DNA of 64,000 nucleotides from contig NZ_JALKAN010000001.1 in assembly GCF_023015965.1 (NCBI RefSeq), positions 682,001 to 746,000 on the forward strand, in the 5' to 3' direction. Both the position numbers and the translations under genes were made by a program. The notes beneath the pieces are model-generated. The model had not been told where the DNA came from and searched no databases. It saw nothing but the letters and a program-made list of their open reading frames with translations. Below, one piece after another: positions 8,435 to 17,604 of this stretch (position 1 is the stretch's first letter; every line of letters starts with the position of its first letter). This DNA comes from Allomuricauda sp. F6463D. Its GTDB lineage: Bacteria; Bacteroidota; Bacteroidia; Flavobacteriales; Flavobacteriaceae.

Positions 8435-9637
8435 TTATCCCGTATAGGTAACTCGATAAATTGCGTTGCCCTCATCATCGGAAATCAGTAAGGAACCATC
8501 TTCCAAAAACAAAAGGTCCACTGGTCTACCAAAGGCTTCTTGAGCCTCTTCATCCAACCAACCTTCTATAAAGGGCTCGTAACTTACGGCTTCCCCATTT
8601 TCCAATTTTACCATGGTGATTCTGTATCCAGATTTGGATGAGCGATTCCACGACCCATGTTCTGCCAAGAATGCATGACCTTTATATGCTTCCGGAAACA
8701 TAGGGCCTTTTCCAAATTTTACACCGAGGGCTGCCACGTGGGCGTCTAAGGGTTGCACTGGTGGCACAAAATCTGAACATGGGCGTTGATCACCATATTC
8801 TGAATCTTTTACTGTTCCACCGTGGCAAAATGGATAACCAAAGTGTTGTCCTTTTTCGGAAAGCTTGTTCAACTCACCAGGAGGAACATCGTCTCCCAGC
8901 ATATCCCTGCCATTATCTGTAAACCAAAGTTCATCGGTATCCGGATGCCATGTAAAGCCCACTGTGTTTCGTATACCGTGTGCAAGAATCTCCCTATTGC
9001 TACCATCAGGATCCATTCTGGTTATGGATGCATAACGTTTATCAACTGTTGCACTATCACAAATATTGCATGGTGCGCCCACAGGTACATATAATTTATC
9101 ATCAGGGCCAAAGGCAATGTATTTCCATCCGTGGTGAAACTCGGTTGGGTAATCATCATAAATCAATTCGGGTTCTTGTGGGTTTTCCAATTGCGACTCA
9201 ATGCCGGAGTATTTGAATAAACGACTCACAGCCGCCACATACAATGCACCATCTTTAAAGGCTACACCATTGGGCTGTTCTAAATCGGTGGCTATGGTAT
9301 AGGTTTCATCTGCCCTATAATCACCATCTGTATCCTTTACAGCATACACATTACCTTCATTTCTGGTGCCTATAAAGAGGGTGCCATCGTCTCCCATGGC
9401 CATAGATCTTGCACCTTCTAAATTTTCCGCATATACATCAATGCTAAACCCTTCTGGGAGTTTAAGGCGATCCAAGGGCAAGCTGGTGGTCGACTTTGGT
9501 GTTGCGTCTTCCGGGGATTCTACAATTTCTTCAGAGTTTTCTTCATTTTTGCTTTCTTTTTTTCCGTTGCATGCTAGAAAAGTTATTGAAAGCGCCAACA
9601 TAAATATTGACCTCAGGGTCAAAGTATACATTTTCAT
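8435..9637 (-). CDS. PQQ-dependent sugar dehydrogenase (sorbosone dehydrogenase family) lipoprotein
   Basis: A 400-residue lipoprotein with lipobox LACN near residue 23 and an acidic linker, then a six-bladed propeller of the soluble glucose/sorbosone dehydrogenase type. Hallmarks include LPEGFSIDVYAENL, the catalytic-type His in TEFHHGWKYIAFGPD, GIRNTVGFTWHP, WFTDNGRD and the closing LISDDEGNAIYRV. The family oxidises aldoses or similar substrates with PQQ, or in some members acts only as a scaffold. Whether this organism makes PQQ cannot be judged from the window. The protein is likely anchored to the outer membrane facing the periplasm or surface. Confidence 0.85.
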   Translation of the reverse strand: MKMYTLTLRSIFMLALSITFLACNGKKESKNEENSEEIVESPEDATPKSTTSLPLDRLKLPEGFSIDVYAENLEGARSMAMGDDGTLFIGTRNEGNVYAVKDTDGDYRADETYTIATDLEQPNGVAFKDGALYVAAVSRLFKYSGIESQLENPQEPELIYDDYPTEFHHGWKYIAFGPDDKLYVPVGAPCNICDSATVDKRYASITRMDPDGSNREILAHGIRNTVGFTWHPDTDELWFTDNGRDMLGDDVPPGELNKLSEKGQHFGYPFCHGGTVKDSEYGDQRPCSDFVPPVQPLDAHVAALGVKFGKGPMFPEAYKGHAFLAEHGSWNRSSKSGYRITMVKLENGEAVSYEPFIEGWLDEEAQEAFGRPVDLLFLEDGSLLISDDEGNAIYRVTYTG

Positions 9638-9732
9638 ATTGAATGTTTAAGTGTTTAGGTTCCTAAATTTATAAAACTATGATAAAATCATCGAAATACC
9701 CTAGCCGTCAATACATTCTTTTGTGATGTCTT

Positions 9733-10287
9733 TCATTCTTTTTTATGTTTGGAAAGATTGCCCTGGTACCACATTGTTGTTCGATGGGTACTCGAAATGG
9801 TAAGTCGAGCTGTACCGTTTGCATACAATTGCGCTTGTACTTGATAACCCTCAGATTTTTCTTTTATTGAAAAACGCATGGTTTGTTCAGCTCCATTATT
9901 ATTTGAAGAAAATGTGAGCTCTTTAGGAATACCGTTGAATATAATTCCCGTTTTGTTCTGATTGTAATAACCACCCATTCTGCGCTCTCCATAGAAAGGA
10001 AGGTCGGCCATAACACTATCACCCTTCATACGAAAATATCCTCCAGTTCCAGAGACATCTATTTGGGAAGCGGTACTTCCCGGAGGTAGTAATCCGGCAT
10101 TTGCAATACTATTCAAGCTTTGGGAGGCCATCGGCTGTGCCCATTTGGCACGAACCTCGAAGTGTTTGTTGGCAATCATATTCTCCAAGACAGTTATTTC
10201 TTCCGGAGTTGCCTTGCTTTTACTGGATACACATCCTATTGTTAGGCATAGTAAGATACATGCTGTGATTTTTACTATGGAATTCAT
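9733..10287 (-). CDS. DUF4251 family lipoprotein
   Basis: A 184-residue lipoprotein (lipobox LTIGC, cysteine at residue 19) followed by the DUF4251 core: a NKHFEVRAKWAQP helix/strand start, the DVSGTGGYFRMKGDSVMADLPFYGERRMGG block and a TISSTHRTTMWYQG ending. DUF4251 proteins are Bacteroidota-specific and uncharacterised. It lies between two genes on the same strand with ~70-95 nt gaps, so co-transcription is possible but not required. Confidence 0.8.
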   Translation of the reverse strand: MNSIVKITACILLCLTIGCVSSKSKATPEEITVLENMIANKHFEVRAKWAQPMASQSLNSIANAGLLPPGSTASQIDVSGTGGYFRMKGDSVMADLPFYGERRMGGYYNQNKTGIIFNGIPKELTFSSNNNGAEQTMRFSIKEKSEGYQVQAQLYANGTARLTISSTHRTTMWYQGNLSKHKKE

Positions 10288-10355
10288 TTATTTGATTATT
10301 AACTTATTACAAATTACAAAATAGTAAAAACAATTCCGAGTTAAATAACGGTGCA

Positions 10356-11273
10356 TTAACGTTTGAAGCGTTCAAAAATGGCCAAGGTTTTTTTGGTATT
10401 TATAAAATATACCCCTGTAAGTAGAATAGATGCAGCGATAATGGATTGTAATGTGATCTTTTCATCCAAAAAATACCAGCCCAGTAATAAGGCCACAATC
10501 GGGTTAACGTATGTAGATGTGGCCACTTTTTCAGGTGAAACTGTTTTTAAAAGATAGTTAAAGGATGTAAATGCCACGATACTTCCAAAAAACACAAGCA
10601 ACAGCATGGATACTTGCACCTTACCGCTCCACAATAACGGAGAAGACCATTCTTCCCCAAAACCAACACTCATCAACGCCAAAACAATACCTGCAAAGAA
10701 CATCTGGTAACCTGTATTCACAAAATAATTGGTAGGCAAGTCTGCCCGTGCTACAAAAAGACTGGCGAACGACCAGCAAAGCATACAAAAGAAAATCATA
10801 ACCATGCCCACAATGGATTCTTCCTGAGCAATAATTTGTTTTTGACTCACCAATAAATAAATACCAATTACCCCCAAAACAACGCCGACCACCGACATGG
10901 GCTTAATTTTTTTGCCCTGAAGTATTCGCATCATTAATAGTATTATCAGGGGTTGGGACGATATTTCAAGTGCAGCAAAACCCGTATCCACGTAACGGAG
11001 GGCCCAGACGACCAATCCATTTCCGATGCTTAAAAACAGTACTCCGGCAATTATGGTATTTCCCAATTGTTTTGGAGTAATCCGAAGTGATATTCCCATT
11101 ATTTTTGCCAACAGAAAAATAAAGACTCCCGCTATTGTAAAACGAGAAGCTGCGAGCATAAAAGGGGGCAACTCCATTACAGCAATCTTGTTCAGCAAAT
11201 AGGTGGAGCCCCAGATAACGTATATAGCAAAGAAAGCCAAAACAACAAGGGCGGAGTTTGAGGATTTTCCCAT
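10356..11273 (-). CDS. EamA/DMT-superfamily transporter
   Basis: A 305-residue membrane protein with about ten predicted helices in two EamA repeats. The first repeat opens VLAFFAIYVIWGSTYLLNKIAV and the second SIVGMVMIFFCMLCWSFASL. The pattern fits a drug/metabolite exporter of amino acids or related solutes; substrate cannot be predicted. A second DMT exporter occurs in the cassette array (45979-46905) with low similarity. Confidence 0.85.
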   Translation of the reverse strand: MGKSSNSALVVLAFFAIYVIWGSTYLLNKIAVMELPPFMLAASRFTIAGVFIFLLAKIMGISLRITPKQLGNTIIAGVLFLSIGNGLVVWALRYVDTGFAALEISSQPLIILLMMRILQGKKIKPMSVVGVVLGVIGIYLLVSQKQIIAQEESIVGMVMIFFCMLCWSFASLFVARADLPTNYFVNTGYQMFFAGIVLALMSVGFGEEWSSPLLWSGKVQVSMLLLVFFGSIVAFTSFNYLLKTVSPEKVATSTYVNPIVALLLGWYFLDEKITLQSIIAASILLTGVYFINTKKTLAIFERFKR

Positions 11274-11370
11274 TTTTAAGATTGATTAACTATCCTGCAA
11301 AATTACGGATAGTTGATGGAGAAAATAACCTTGTCCATGTAATTTTAAGTAATGTGTGGCAACCCTAAAG

Positions 11371-11703
11371 TCAGAGGGGCATCTTAAGATCAAGAAGGTA
11401 TGCGGCAAACTCGCTTTCCAGTTTTTTAAAGCGCTCTAAATGTTCATCGATTATTCCTAAATCGGTAAATTCCATATTAAATTTTCCCTGCCTTATTTTG
11501 GACATTATACTGTTATGGTTCTTGTAATATTTTTGAATACTCCTATTCAATTGGTAATATTTTTCAAATCTCTCTGGACATTTAGGCTCATAAGTATAAG
11601 AGTTCAGCTTTTCGGATAAGCGTTGCACCATTCTATGGTTCCGTTCTATCCGCACTAGCAATTCTTGTTGATCTTTAAGATGGTTTTGGACAATGTTATC
11701 CAT
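11371..11703 (-). CDS. Hypothetical protein, helical
   Basis: A 110-residue soluble protein predicted mostly alpha-helical, with heptad-like stretches (KDQQELLVRIERNHRMVQRL, then HLERFKKLESEFAAYLLDL). There is no signal peptide or membrane segment and I recognise no family. It lies between the DMT transporter and the OmpA gene, both on the same strand. It is retained because of its codon usage and well-placed ATG. Confidence 0.6.
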   Translation of the reverse strand: MDNIVQNHLKDQQELLVRIERNHRMVQRLSEKLNSYTYEPKCPERFEKYYQLNRSIQKYYKNHNSIMSKIRQGKFNMEFTDLGIIDEHLERFKKLESEFAAYLLDLKMPL

Positions 11704-11813
11704 AGGGCTACGAGGATTATAACTTTAAACATTTGACTAGCTTTAAGTTACATAACTTCTATTAAACCACCGCTGATTTAACCCATTTTTAATGGTTTAT
11801 TTAACATCTGGAA

Positions 11814-11842
11814 ATAAAAAAGGCCCGATTGTATCGGGCCTT
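11814..11842 (-). terminator. Terminator of the lipocalin-ompA transcript
   Basis: On the minus strand AGGCCCGAT-ACA-ATCGGGCCT forms a 9-bp perfect stem followed by T residues. It starts 23 nt after the stop of the OmpA-family gene. Confidence 0.85.
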
Positions 11843-11864
11843 AGCTTATTATTGAGCGAAGTAT

Positions 11865-12557
11865 TTAGTTTTCCGTTTGCTCGCGAGCTTCCTCTTTTAG
11901 CTCATCACTTGCAACAATGGCAAGCTCAACTCGCCTGTTTGCCGCTTTACCTGCCGCAGTCTCATTTGTTTCAATGGGCTGTTCTTCACCATACCATTTG
12001 GTAGTGAATCGTCCGCTGGAAATACCTTTGGCCACCAAATAGCTAGTTACTGCCTGCGCCCTACGTTGGGATAGTCCCATATTATATTCAGCTGCGCCAT
12101 CACTATCGGTATGTCCTTCTACCAATACGTTGGATTTTGGATATTCCATAAAAATACCGGCCAATTTGTCCAAAGTTGCAGCGGAGGCCCCTTTAATATC
12201 GGATTTATTGGTATCAAAATACACACCATTTTCCCCGCTAAAGGTTACATTGATTCCCTCACCAACCCGTTGCACTTCGGCACCAGGAATTTCTTGTTCA
12301 ATTTGTTCTGCCTGTCGGTCCATCCGGTTTCCTATGTAACCTCCGGCGGCACCACCTACGACGGCACCAATAATGGCGCCCAAGGCGGTATTTCCATTTC
12401 CTACATTGTTTCCAATGACACCACCGATAACAGCTCCACCACCAGCACCTATTGCAGCGCCTTTTTGTGTGTTGTTTGCATTCTTAACTGCATCACAACC
12501 AATAATCATGGTCAACGCTAAAAAAGCTGTTGCCCCTTTTAATGCTATATTTTTCAT
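11865..12557 (-). CDS. OmpA-family lipoprotein with glycine-zipper domain
   Basis: A 230-residue outer-membrane lipoprotein. Cys21 follows the lipobox IIGC; residues ~32-80 are a glycine zipper (GAAIGAGGGAVIGGVIGNN...). From ~100 onward is an OmpA C-terminal peptidoglycan-binding domain with VLVEGHTDSDG...N..LSQRRAQAV and the ANRRVELAI ending, including the conserved Asp and Arg that hold diaminopimelate. It resembles YiaD. It starts 4 nt after the lipocalin stop codon, so the two are one operon with a shared terminator at 11814-11842. Confidence 0.92.
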   Translation of the reverse strand: MKNIALKGATAFLALTMIIGCDAVKNANNTQKGAAIGAGGGAVIGGVIGNNVGNGNTALGAIIGAVVGGAAGGYIGNRMDRQAEQIEQEIPGAEVQRVGEGINVTFSGENGVYFDTNKSDIKGASAATLDKLAGIFMEYPKSNVLVEGHTDSDGAAEYNMGLSQRRAQAVTSYLVAKGISSGRFTTKWYGEEQPIETNETAAGKAANRRVELAIVASDELKEEAREQTEN

Positions 12558-12561
12558 GTAA

Positions 12562-13047
12562 TTATTTTTTTGAGAATTTGTAAACTATGGTCACGGGTTG
12601 TCCATCAACCGAAACATTGGAATTAAGGGTCATGGATTGTTCGGATAAACTTACAATGTTCAAACGGTAGCCATACCCCCCGGAGATATCCTTTCGGTTT
12701 TCGTCAATAAATTTAAATTGAAGTTGGCTTTGGTAATTCTGTTCCGGCTCCACAACGGACCATCTAAAAAATCGGTCTCCGCCTTGGCAAAGGGAGCTTT
12801 GGCCTATAGTGTAGCGTCCGCTGCTGTTGTTGTCGCGAAAGAACCATTCACTGTCTTCAAAACAGATATCCTCCACATCATTGAAGATGGTAGATTTAAA
12901 GTTGCCAGTGTTATTTTCGTAATAAACATTGTCCAGATTCCAAGTACCACTAAATAAATCTCGCTGTGTTCTTGCTGATTTGGAAACAGAACACGATGAG
13001 AGCATAAGTCCCATCACAATAATCATAAGTACTGATTGTTTCATCAT
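12562..13047 (-). CDS. Lipocalin-family lipoprotein
   Basis: A 161-residue lipoprotein with lipobox LSSC (Cys19) and a compact lipocalin-like barrel. It contains the SGTWNLDNVYY opening strand typical of Bacteroidota lipocalin-like proteins and ends VDGQPVTIVYKFSKK. Ligand is unknown. It is the promoter-proximal gene of a two-gene unit with the OmpA-family lipoprotein, an arrangement also seen in other Flavobacteriaceae, and probably works in envelope maintenance. Confidence 0.75.
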   Translation of the reverse strand: MMKQSVLMIIVMGLMLSSCSVSKSARTQRDLFSGTWNLDNVYYENNTGNFKSTIFNDVEDICFEDSEWFFRDNNSSGRYTIGQSSLCQGGDRFFRWSVVEPEQNYQSQLQFKFIDENRKDISGGYGYRLNIVSLSEQSMTLNSNVSVDGQPVTIVYKFSKK

Positions 13048-13155
13048 AAGTATTAAAGTTAATGTTCAAAAATATACGTTTGGGGACGTATTTATAGTTG
13101 TTAAATTATTAAAAAAAAGGTTAACCGCCTTACTTTAACTGCGATAGAGTAAAAA

Positions 13156-15135
13156 TTAGTATTGATACAGTTCAAGTAAGGCTGATTCAAACCGATTTTT
13201 AGGTAAAAAATTCGCTTCCAGTGACTTCGCGAAAGGTACGGGTGTCTCTAAACTTCCTATTCGTTTAATGGGGGCATCCAAATATTCAAAACAGTTTTCC
13301 ATTACCAATGCAGAAATATCACTGGCTATACTTCCAAACAAAGTGTCTTCCTGAAGTACAATCAATTTTCCGGTTTTCTTTACCGAATTAAAAATGGTTT
13401 CGGTATCAAGCGGCTGAAGTGTTCTCAAGTCCACTACATCCGCATCTATTTCTGAATATTTATCTAGAATTTCCAATGCCCAATGTACCCCGGCACCATA
13501 GGTGATTACGGAAATGGATTTTCCTTCTCTTAAAAGATTGGCTTTCCCAAAAGGCAAGGTATAGTAATCCGTAGGGACATCACCTCTAATGCTTCGGTAT
13601 AAACCTTTATGCTCAAAAAAGAGCACAGGATTTGGGTCGTTAATTGCTGTGTTCAACAATCCTTTGGCATCGAACGGAAATGCTGGGTACACAACTTTGA
13701 GCCCCGGGGTTTTGGTAAACCACGCTTCGTTGGTTTGGGAATGAAAAGGTCCCGCACCTACTCCACCACCGCAGGGCATACGTATAACCACGTCTGCTTT
13801 TTCGTTCCAGCGGTAATGCACTTTAGCCAAATAGTTAACAATAGGATTGAAGCCTGAACTTGCAAAATCGGCAAATTGCATTTCCACAACGGCTTTCATT
13901 CCATTGATGGACAATCCCATGGCTGTGGCCACAATTGCCGATTCACAAATGGGCGTGTTCCTTACCCGACGTTTACCGAATTTGGGCACAAAACCTTCGG
14001 TAATTTTAAAAACCCCTCCATAATCCGCAACATCCTGACCCATGATGATTAGGTCGTTGTAACGGTACATGGATTGTTCTAAACCTTGAGAAATGGCATC
14101 TACAAAACGTATGTTTTCAAGTTTATTTGATTCTGATTCAATATGCTCGTAATCAAAATGTTTGTAAACCTCTTTTAACTCTTTACTTTCATTGCAAGAA
14201 ACCTCTGGCTCATCAAAAGCCAATTGCAAATTTGTATTGATTTCTTCTGAAATTTTCTCTTTGACACTTGCTATAAATTCTTCTGTAAGCACTCCTTCTT
14301 TCAGTAGGAAACTTTCATAATTGGCAATAGGGTCCTTCCCCTCCCATTCTTTCATCAATTTCTCTGGGACATACTTGGTACCACTTGCCTCTTCGTGCCC
14401 ACGCATCCTGAACGTCTTGAACTCTATCAATATAGGTCGCGGACGCCTACGTATGGCCTTGCACAACTCATCCACTTTAGCATACACCTCCAAAATATTG
14501 TTTCCGTCAATTATTCGCGACTCAATACCGTATCCTTTGGCTTTATCCGCCAAATGTTCACAGTTATATTGCTCCCTGGTTGGTGTGGAAAGACCGTACC
14601 CATTGTTTTCTATACAGAACAACACAGGCAGGTTCCACACGGAAGCCACATTCAATGCTTCATGAAAATCACCTTCGCTGGTTGCGCCTTCACCCGTGAA
14701 AACAGCAGTTACCCGCCTCTTTCTCCGCAACATATCTGCCAAAGCAATACCATCGGCCACCCCTAATTGAGGCCCCAAATGTGAAATCATCCCAATAATT
14801 TTGTATTCCTGAGTGCCAAAATGAAAGCTACGATCCCTACCTTGGGTAAAACCACTTTGTTTGCCCTGCCATTGCGCGAAAAGTCGATTTAACGGAATGT
14901 TTCTGGAAGTAAAAACCCCTAAGTTTCTGTGCATGGGCAGGATATACTCATTTTCCTTGAGTGATTTGGTAACCCCGACCGAGATTGCCTCCTGACCTAT
15001 TCCACTAAACCATTTGGAAATTTTGCCCTGCCTGAGTAGAATCAACATTTTCTCCTCAATCATTCTTGGCTTCAGCATTCCTGTGTACAAATCCAGCAAC
15101 TTTTGTTCTTCCAAGTCGCCAATATGATACCTCAT
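13156..15135 (-). CDS. Fused E1 alpha/beta subunits of a 2-oxoacid dehydrogenase
   Basis: A 659-residue fusion. Residues ~1-330 are the E1 alpha subunit with the thiamine-diphosphate motif (FTGEGATSEGDFHEALN...CIENNGYGLSTP). Residues ~345-659 are E1 beta (IMGQDVADYGGVFKITEGF..., a GGGVGAGPFHSQTNEAW loop and the terminal transketolase C domain with VVDLRTLQPLD). It would decarboxylate branched-chain 2-oxoacids, or pyruvate-like substrates, and pass the acyl group to a lipoyl E2 encoded elsewhere. The fused form is common in Bacteroidota. It has a 110-bp divergent promoter region shared with the oxygenase gene. Confidence 0.92.
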   Translation of the reverse strand: MRYHIGDLEEQKLLDLYTGMLKPRMIEEKMLILLRQGKISKWFSGIGQEAISVGVTKSLKENEYILPMHRNLGVFTSRNIPLNRLFAQWQGKQSGFTQGRDRSFHFGTQEYKIIGMISHLGPQLGVADGIALADMLRRKRRVTAVFTGEGATSEGDFHEALNVASVWNLPVLFCIENNGYGLSTPTREQYNCEHLADKAKGYGIESRIIDGNNILEVYAKVDELCKAIRRRPRPILIEFKTFRMRGHEEASGTKYVPEKLMKEWEGKDPIANYESFLLKEGVLTEEFIASVKEKISEEINTNLQLAFDEPEVSCNESKELKEVYKHFDYEHIESESNKLENIRFVDAISQGLEQSMYRYNDLIIMGQDVADYGGVFKITEGFVPKFGKRRVRNTPICESAIVATAMGLSINGMKAVVEMQFADFASSGFNPIVNYLAKVHYRWNEKADVVIRMPCGGGVGAGPFHSQTNEAWFTKTPGLKVVYPAFPFDAKGLLNTAINDPNPVLFFEHKGLYRSIRGDVPTDYYTLPFGKANLLREGKSISVITYGAGVHWALEILDKYSEIDADVVDLRTLQPLDTETIFNSVKKTGKLIVLQEDTLFGSIASDISALVMENCFEYLDAPIKRIGSLETPVPFAKSLEANFLPKNRFESALLELYQY

Positions 15136-15245
15136 ACAATAAAATTCTGTTGGCTAAAAGTAGTAAAAAGCCCTTCAAAATGCTTTAAAATTTTATATCC
15201 TTCGTCAATATTCCCTATTTTTGATACTATTCCAAAGATTGTAAT

Positions 15246-16196
15246 ATGAGCGCTATCCCAAGTGTCAACCTAGAAGACTTTATCTCGGGTGACCCTAAAA
15301 GAAAAGAAAGATTTGTAAAGGAAATTGGTACTGCTTTCGAAGACATTGGCTTTGTGGCACTAGGTGGACATTTTTTATCTGATGAATTGGTGGAAAACCT
15401 TTATACGGAAATAAAAAAGTTCTTTAAACTACCGCAAGAGGTCAAGGACCACTATGAAATTGAAGGCATTGGAGGCCAAAGAGGATATACTTCCTTTGGA
15501 AAAGAGCATGCGAAAGGCAAAAAAGAGGGTGATCTTAAGGAATTTTGGCATTTTGGCCAATATGTTGAAGACAACCCGGAACTAGAAGCGGAATACCCGG
15601 ACAATGTTATGGTAAAAGAACTTTCTTCCTTCAACAAGGTTGGAAAAGAAACCTATAAAATGTTAGAGAAAACCGCAAAATATGTACTGAGAGCCCTTGC
15701 TTTGCACCTAGGCCTGGAAGAAACCTATTTTGATGACTATATTAAAAACGGTAACTCCATTTTAAGACCCATCCATTATCCGCCCATACAGGAAGAACCA
15801 AAAAATGCCGTGAGAGCCGCCGCCCATGGCGACATCAACCTAATAACACTGCTCATGGGGGCACACGGAAAAGGGCTTCAAGTTAAGGATCACAATGGCA
15901 ACTGGGTAGATGCTATTGCCCAACCCGACCAATTAATGATCAATGTTGGGGATATGTTGTCCAGACTTTCCAACAACAAATTAAAATCGACCATACACCA
16001 AGTGGTCAACCCGCCTAAGGAGCTATGGGGCACTTCCCGTTACTCCATTCCTTTCTTTATGCATCCTGTTAGCGATATGCCCCTAAATTGTCTGGAAGGC
16101 TGTGTTGATGGTGAGCACCCCAAAGCGTTTGAGGATATAACTGCGGGAGAATATTTACACGAAAGATTAATAGATTTAGGACTTATAAAAAAGTAA
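15246..16196 (+). CDS. 2-oxoglutarate/Fe(II) oxygenase, isopenicillin-N-synthase-like
   Basis: A 316-residue enzyme with the DIOX_N segment (residues 1-120) and the 2OG-FeII core. Iron ligands are visible as HGD in AAAHGDINLITLLMG and the distal His in TIHQVV; the co-substrate-binding RxS is in SRYSIPFF. Substrate is unknown. The gene is followed after 2 nt by a SUI1-like gene and forms a short run on the plus strand that continues to the nucleoside phosphorylase. Confidence 0.88.
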   Translation: MSAIPSVNLEDFISGDPKRKERFVKEIGTAFEDIGFVALGGHFLSDELVENLYTEIKKFFKLPQEVKDHYEIEGIGGQRGYTSFGKEHAKGKKEGDLKEFWHFGQYVEDNPELEAEYPDNVMVKELSSFNKVGKETYKMLEKTAKYVLRALALHLGLEETYFDDYIKNGNSILRPIHYPPIQEEPKNAVRAAAHGDINLITLLMGAHGKGLQVKDHNGNWVDAIAQPDQLMINVGDMLSRLSNNKLKSTIHQVVNPPKELWGTSRYSIPFFMHPVSDMPLNCLEGCVDGEHPKAFEDITAGEYLHERLIDLGLIKK

Positions 16197-16198
16197 CC

Positions 16199-16528
16199 AT
16201 GGACCTTGGAGACCAGTTAAAAAACCTATTTCCCGACCATGTTTCGGAGGAAGAGCCTTCAAACGAAAAAGAAAAGCCCTTGTATTGGCTACAGGACGAC
16301 CCCATTATCTGTAAATACGAAAAAAGAAAGGGCAAACCTGTAACTATACTGGAAGGATATAACGGAGCCGATACCGATTTTAAAAAACTGACAAAAGACC
16401 TTAAAACACTATTGGGAGTAGGTGGAAGCTATAAAAACGAAACTATTATTATTCAAGGGGATTACAGGGGTAAAATCATGGATTTTCTTAAGCAGAATGG
16501 GTTTTCAGTGAAGCGTGTGGGCGGATAA
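16199..16528 (+). CDS. SUI1/eIF1-like translation factor (YciH type)
   Basis: A 109-residue protein whose C-terminal ~70 residues form the SUI1 fold: RKGKPVTILEGYNGADTDF, then LKTLLGVGGSYKNE with the strand TIIIQGDYRGKIMDFL. The bacterial YciH-type proteins influence start-site fidelity in vitro. The N-terminal 35 residues are acidic and unstructured. It begins 2 nt after the oxygenase stop, so it is translationally coupled to it. Confidence 0.9.
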   Translation: MDLGDQLKNLFPDHVSEEEPSNEKEKPLYWLQDDPIICKYEKRKGKPVTILEGYNGADTDFKKLTKDLKTLLGVGGSYKNETIIIQGDYRGKIMDFLKQNGFSVKRVGG

Positions 16529-16670
16529 CTGCCGATTCCACAATATTCCGATTAAGTTTTTTATACATGTTAAAAACTTGGCCCAAATACCAATGTTTTG
16601 TGAAAAAATTTTTGTGTTCTTGCTTTAAACCTTACTTTTAATATTCCTAACCAACGAAATTGAGCTGAAA

Positions 16671-17603
16671 ATGAAATCACTGTTGCACATAACCAACGGG
16701 GACAGTTTCACGACTAAACTACAGTCTTTACAACTAAAAGGAGATGTAATTACTTGGAGAGAAATGCTATGCGAAGGAAAAACCCTTTCCACCGTGGGCA
16801 GCGAATCTTTTTGGAAAACAAGGTTCGAATTCTTGAACAAAAATTACAAAGTCTCCAAATCTTGGTTCATTGAAAAAACCCTAAAGGAATATCGATCGCT
16901 TTGCAATCACAAGCAGCAAGATCATATCGTACTATGGTTCGAATATGACCTTTTTTGCCAAATAAATATGCTGGCGGTTCTAAGCTGGCTGAAAACACAC
17001 AGGAGACATGCCGAGATTTCATTGGTATGCAGCGGCAAAGAAGACGATTCCGACAAACTATACGGTCTCAATGAACTTAGTGATGAGAAATTACTGGAGC
17101 TTTACGATGAAAGAAAAGTGTTGTCACAGGACGACATAGAATATGCCGATTACATTTGGCAACTATATTGTAGCGACAACCCTATCCGATTGGAAAACCA
17201 GATTGCCAACAACGATTTTCAATTTGAGTACCTATCGGATGCACTTAAAACGCATTTAAAGCGATTCCCGACCATTAAAAATGGGCTCAACGATTTGGAG
17301 AACCATATTTTGGAGCTAGTTAAAAAAGAAAAACCTGAGTCCAAAAATGAGTTGATGCATAAATTGCTGACAAACCAAGGTTATTATGGCTTTGGTGATA
17401 CCCAGTATGAACGGATGCTTTCTTCCCTAAAACCACTATTTAGTTCTTTTGACCCTGTCAAATTGACAAAAAAAGGGTTGAACGTGTTAAAACAGGAAGC
17501 AAATTACTATTCGGAAATACGTGATAATCAATTATATTTAGGCGGCTCCTTAAAGTATAACTTCTTGTACAATACTGAAACAGACCGAATCCTTAAATTA
17601 TAA
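16671..17603 (+). CDS. DUF1835 domain protein
   Basis: A 310-residue cytosolic protein starting LHITNGDSFTTKLQSLQL...VITWREMLCEGKT, the DUF1835 signature, followed by a DUF3658-like helical half. The family resembles a nucleotide-binding or GNAT-associated fold but is functionally unassigned. The stop is separated from the nucleoside phosphorylase ATG by a single base, so the two are co-transcribed. Confidence 0.82.
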   Translation: MKSLLHITNGDSFTTKLQSLQLKGDVITWREMLCEGKTLSTVGSESFWKTRFEFLNKNYKVSKSWFIEKTLKEYRSLCNHKQQDHIVLWFEYDLFCQINMLAVLSWLKTHRRHAEISLVCSGKEDDSDKLYGLNELSDEKLLELYDERKVLSQDDIEYADYIWQLYCSDNPIRLENQIANNDFQFEYLSDALKTHLKRFPTIKNGLNDLENHILELVKKEKPESKNELMHKLLTNQGYYGFGDTQYERMLSSLKPLFSSFDPVKLTKKGLNVLKQEANYYSEIRDNQLYLGGSLKYNFLYNTETDRILKL

Positions 17604-17604
17604 T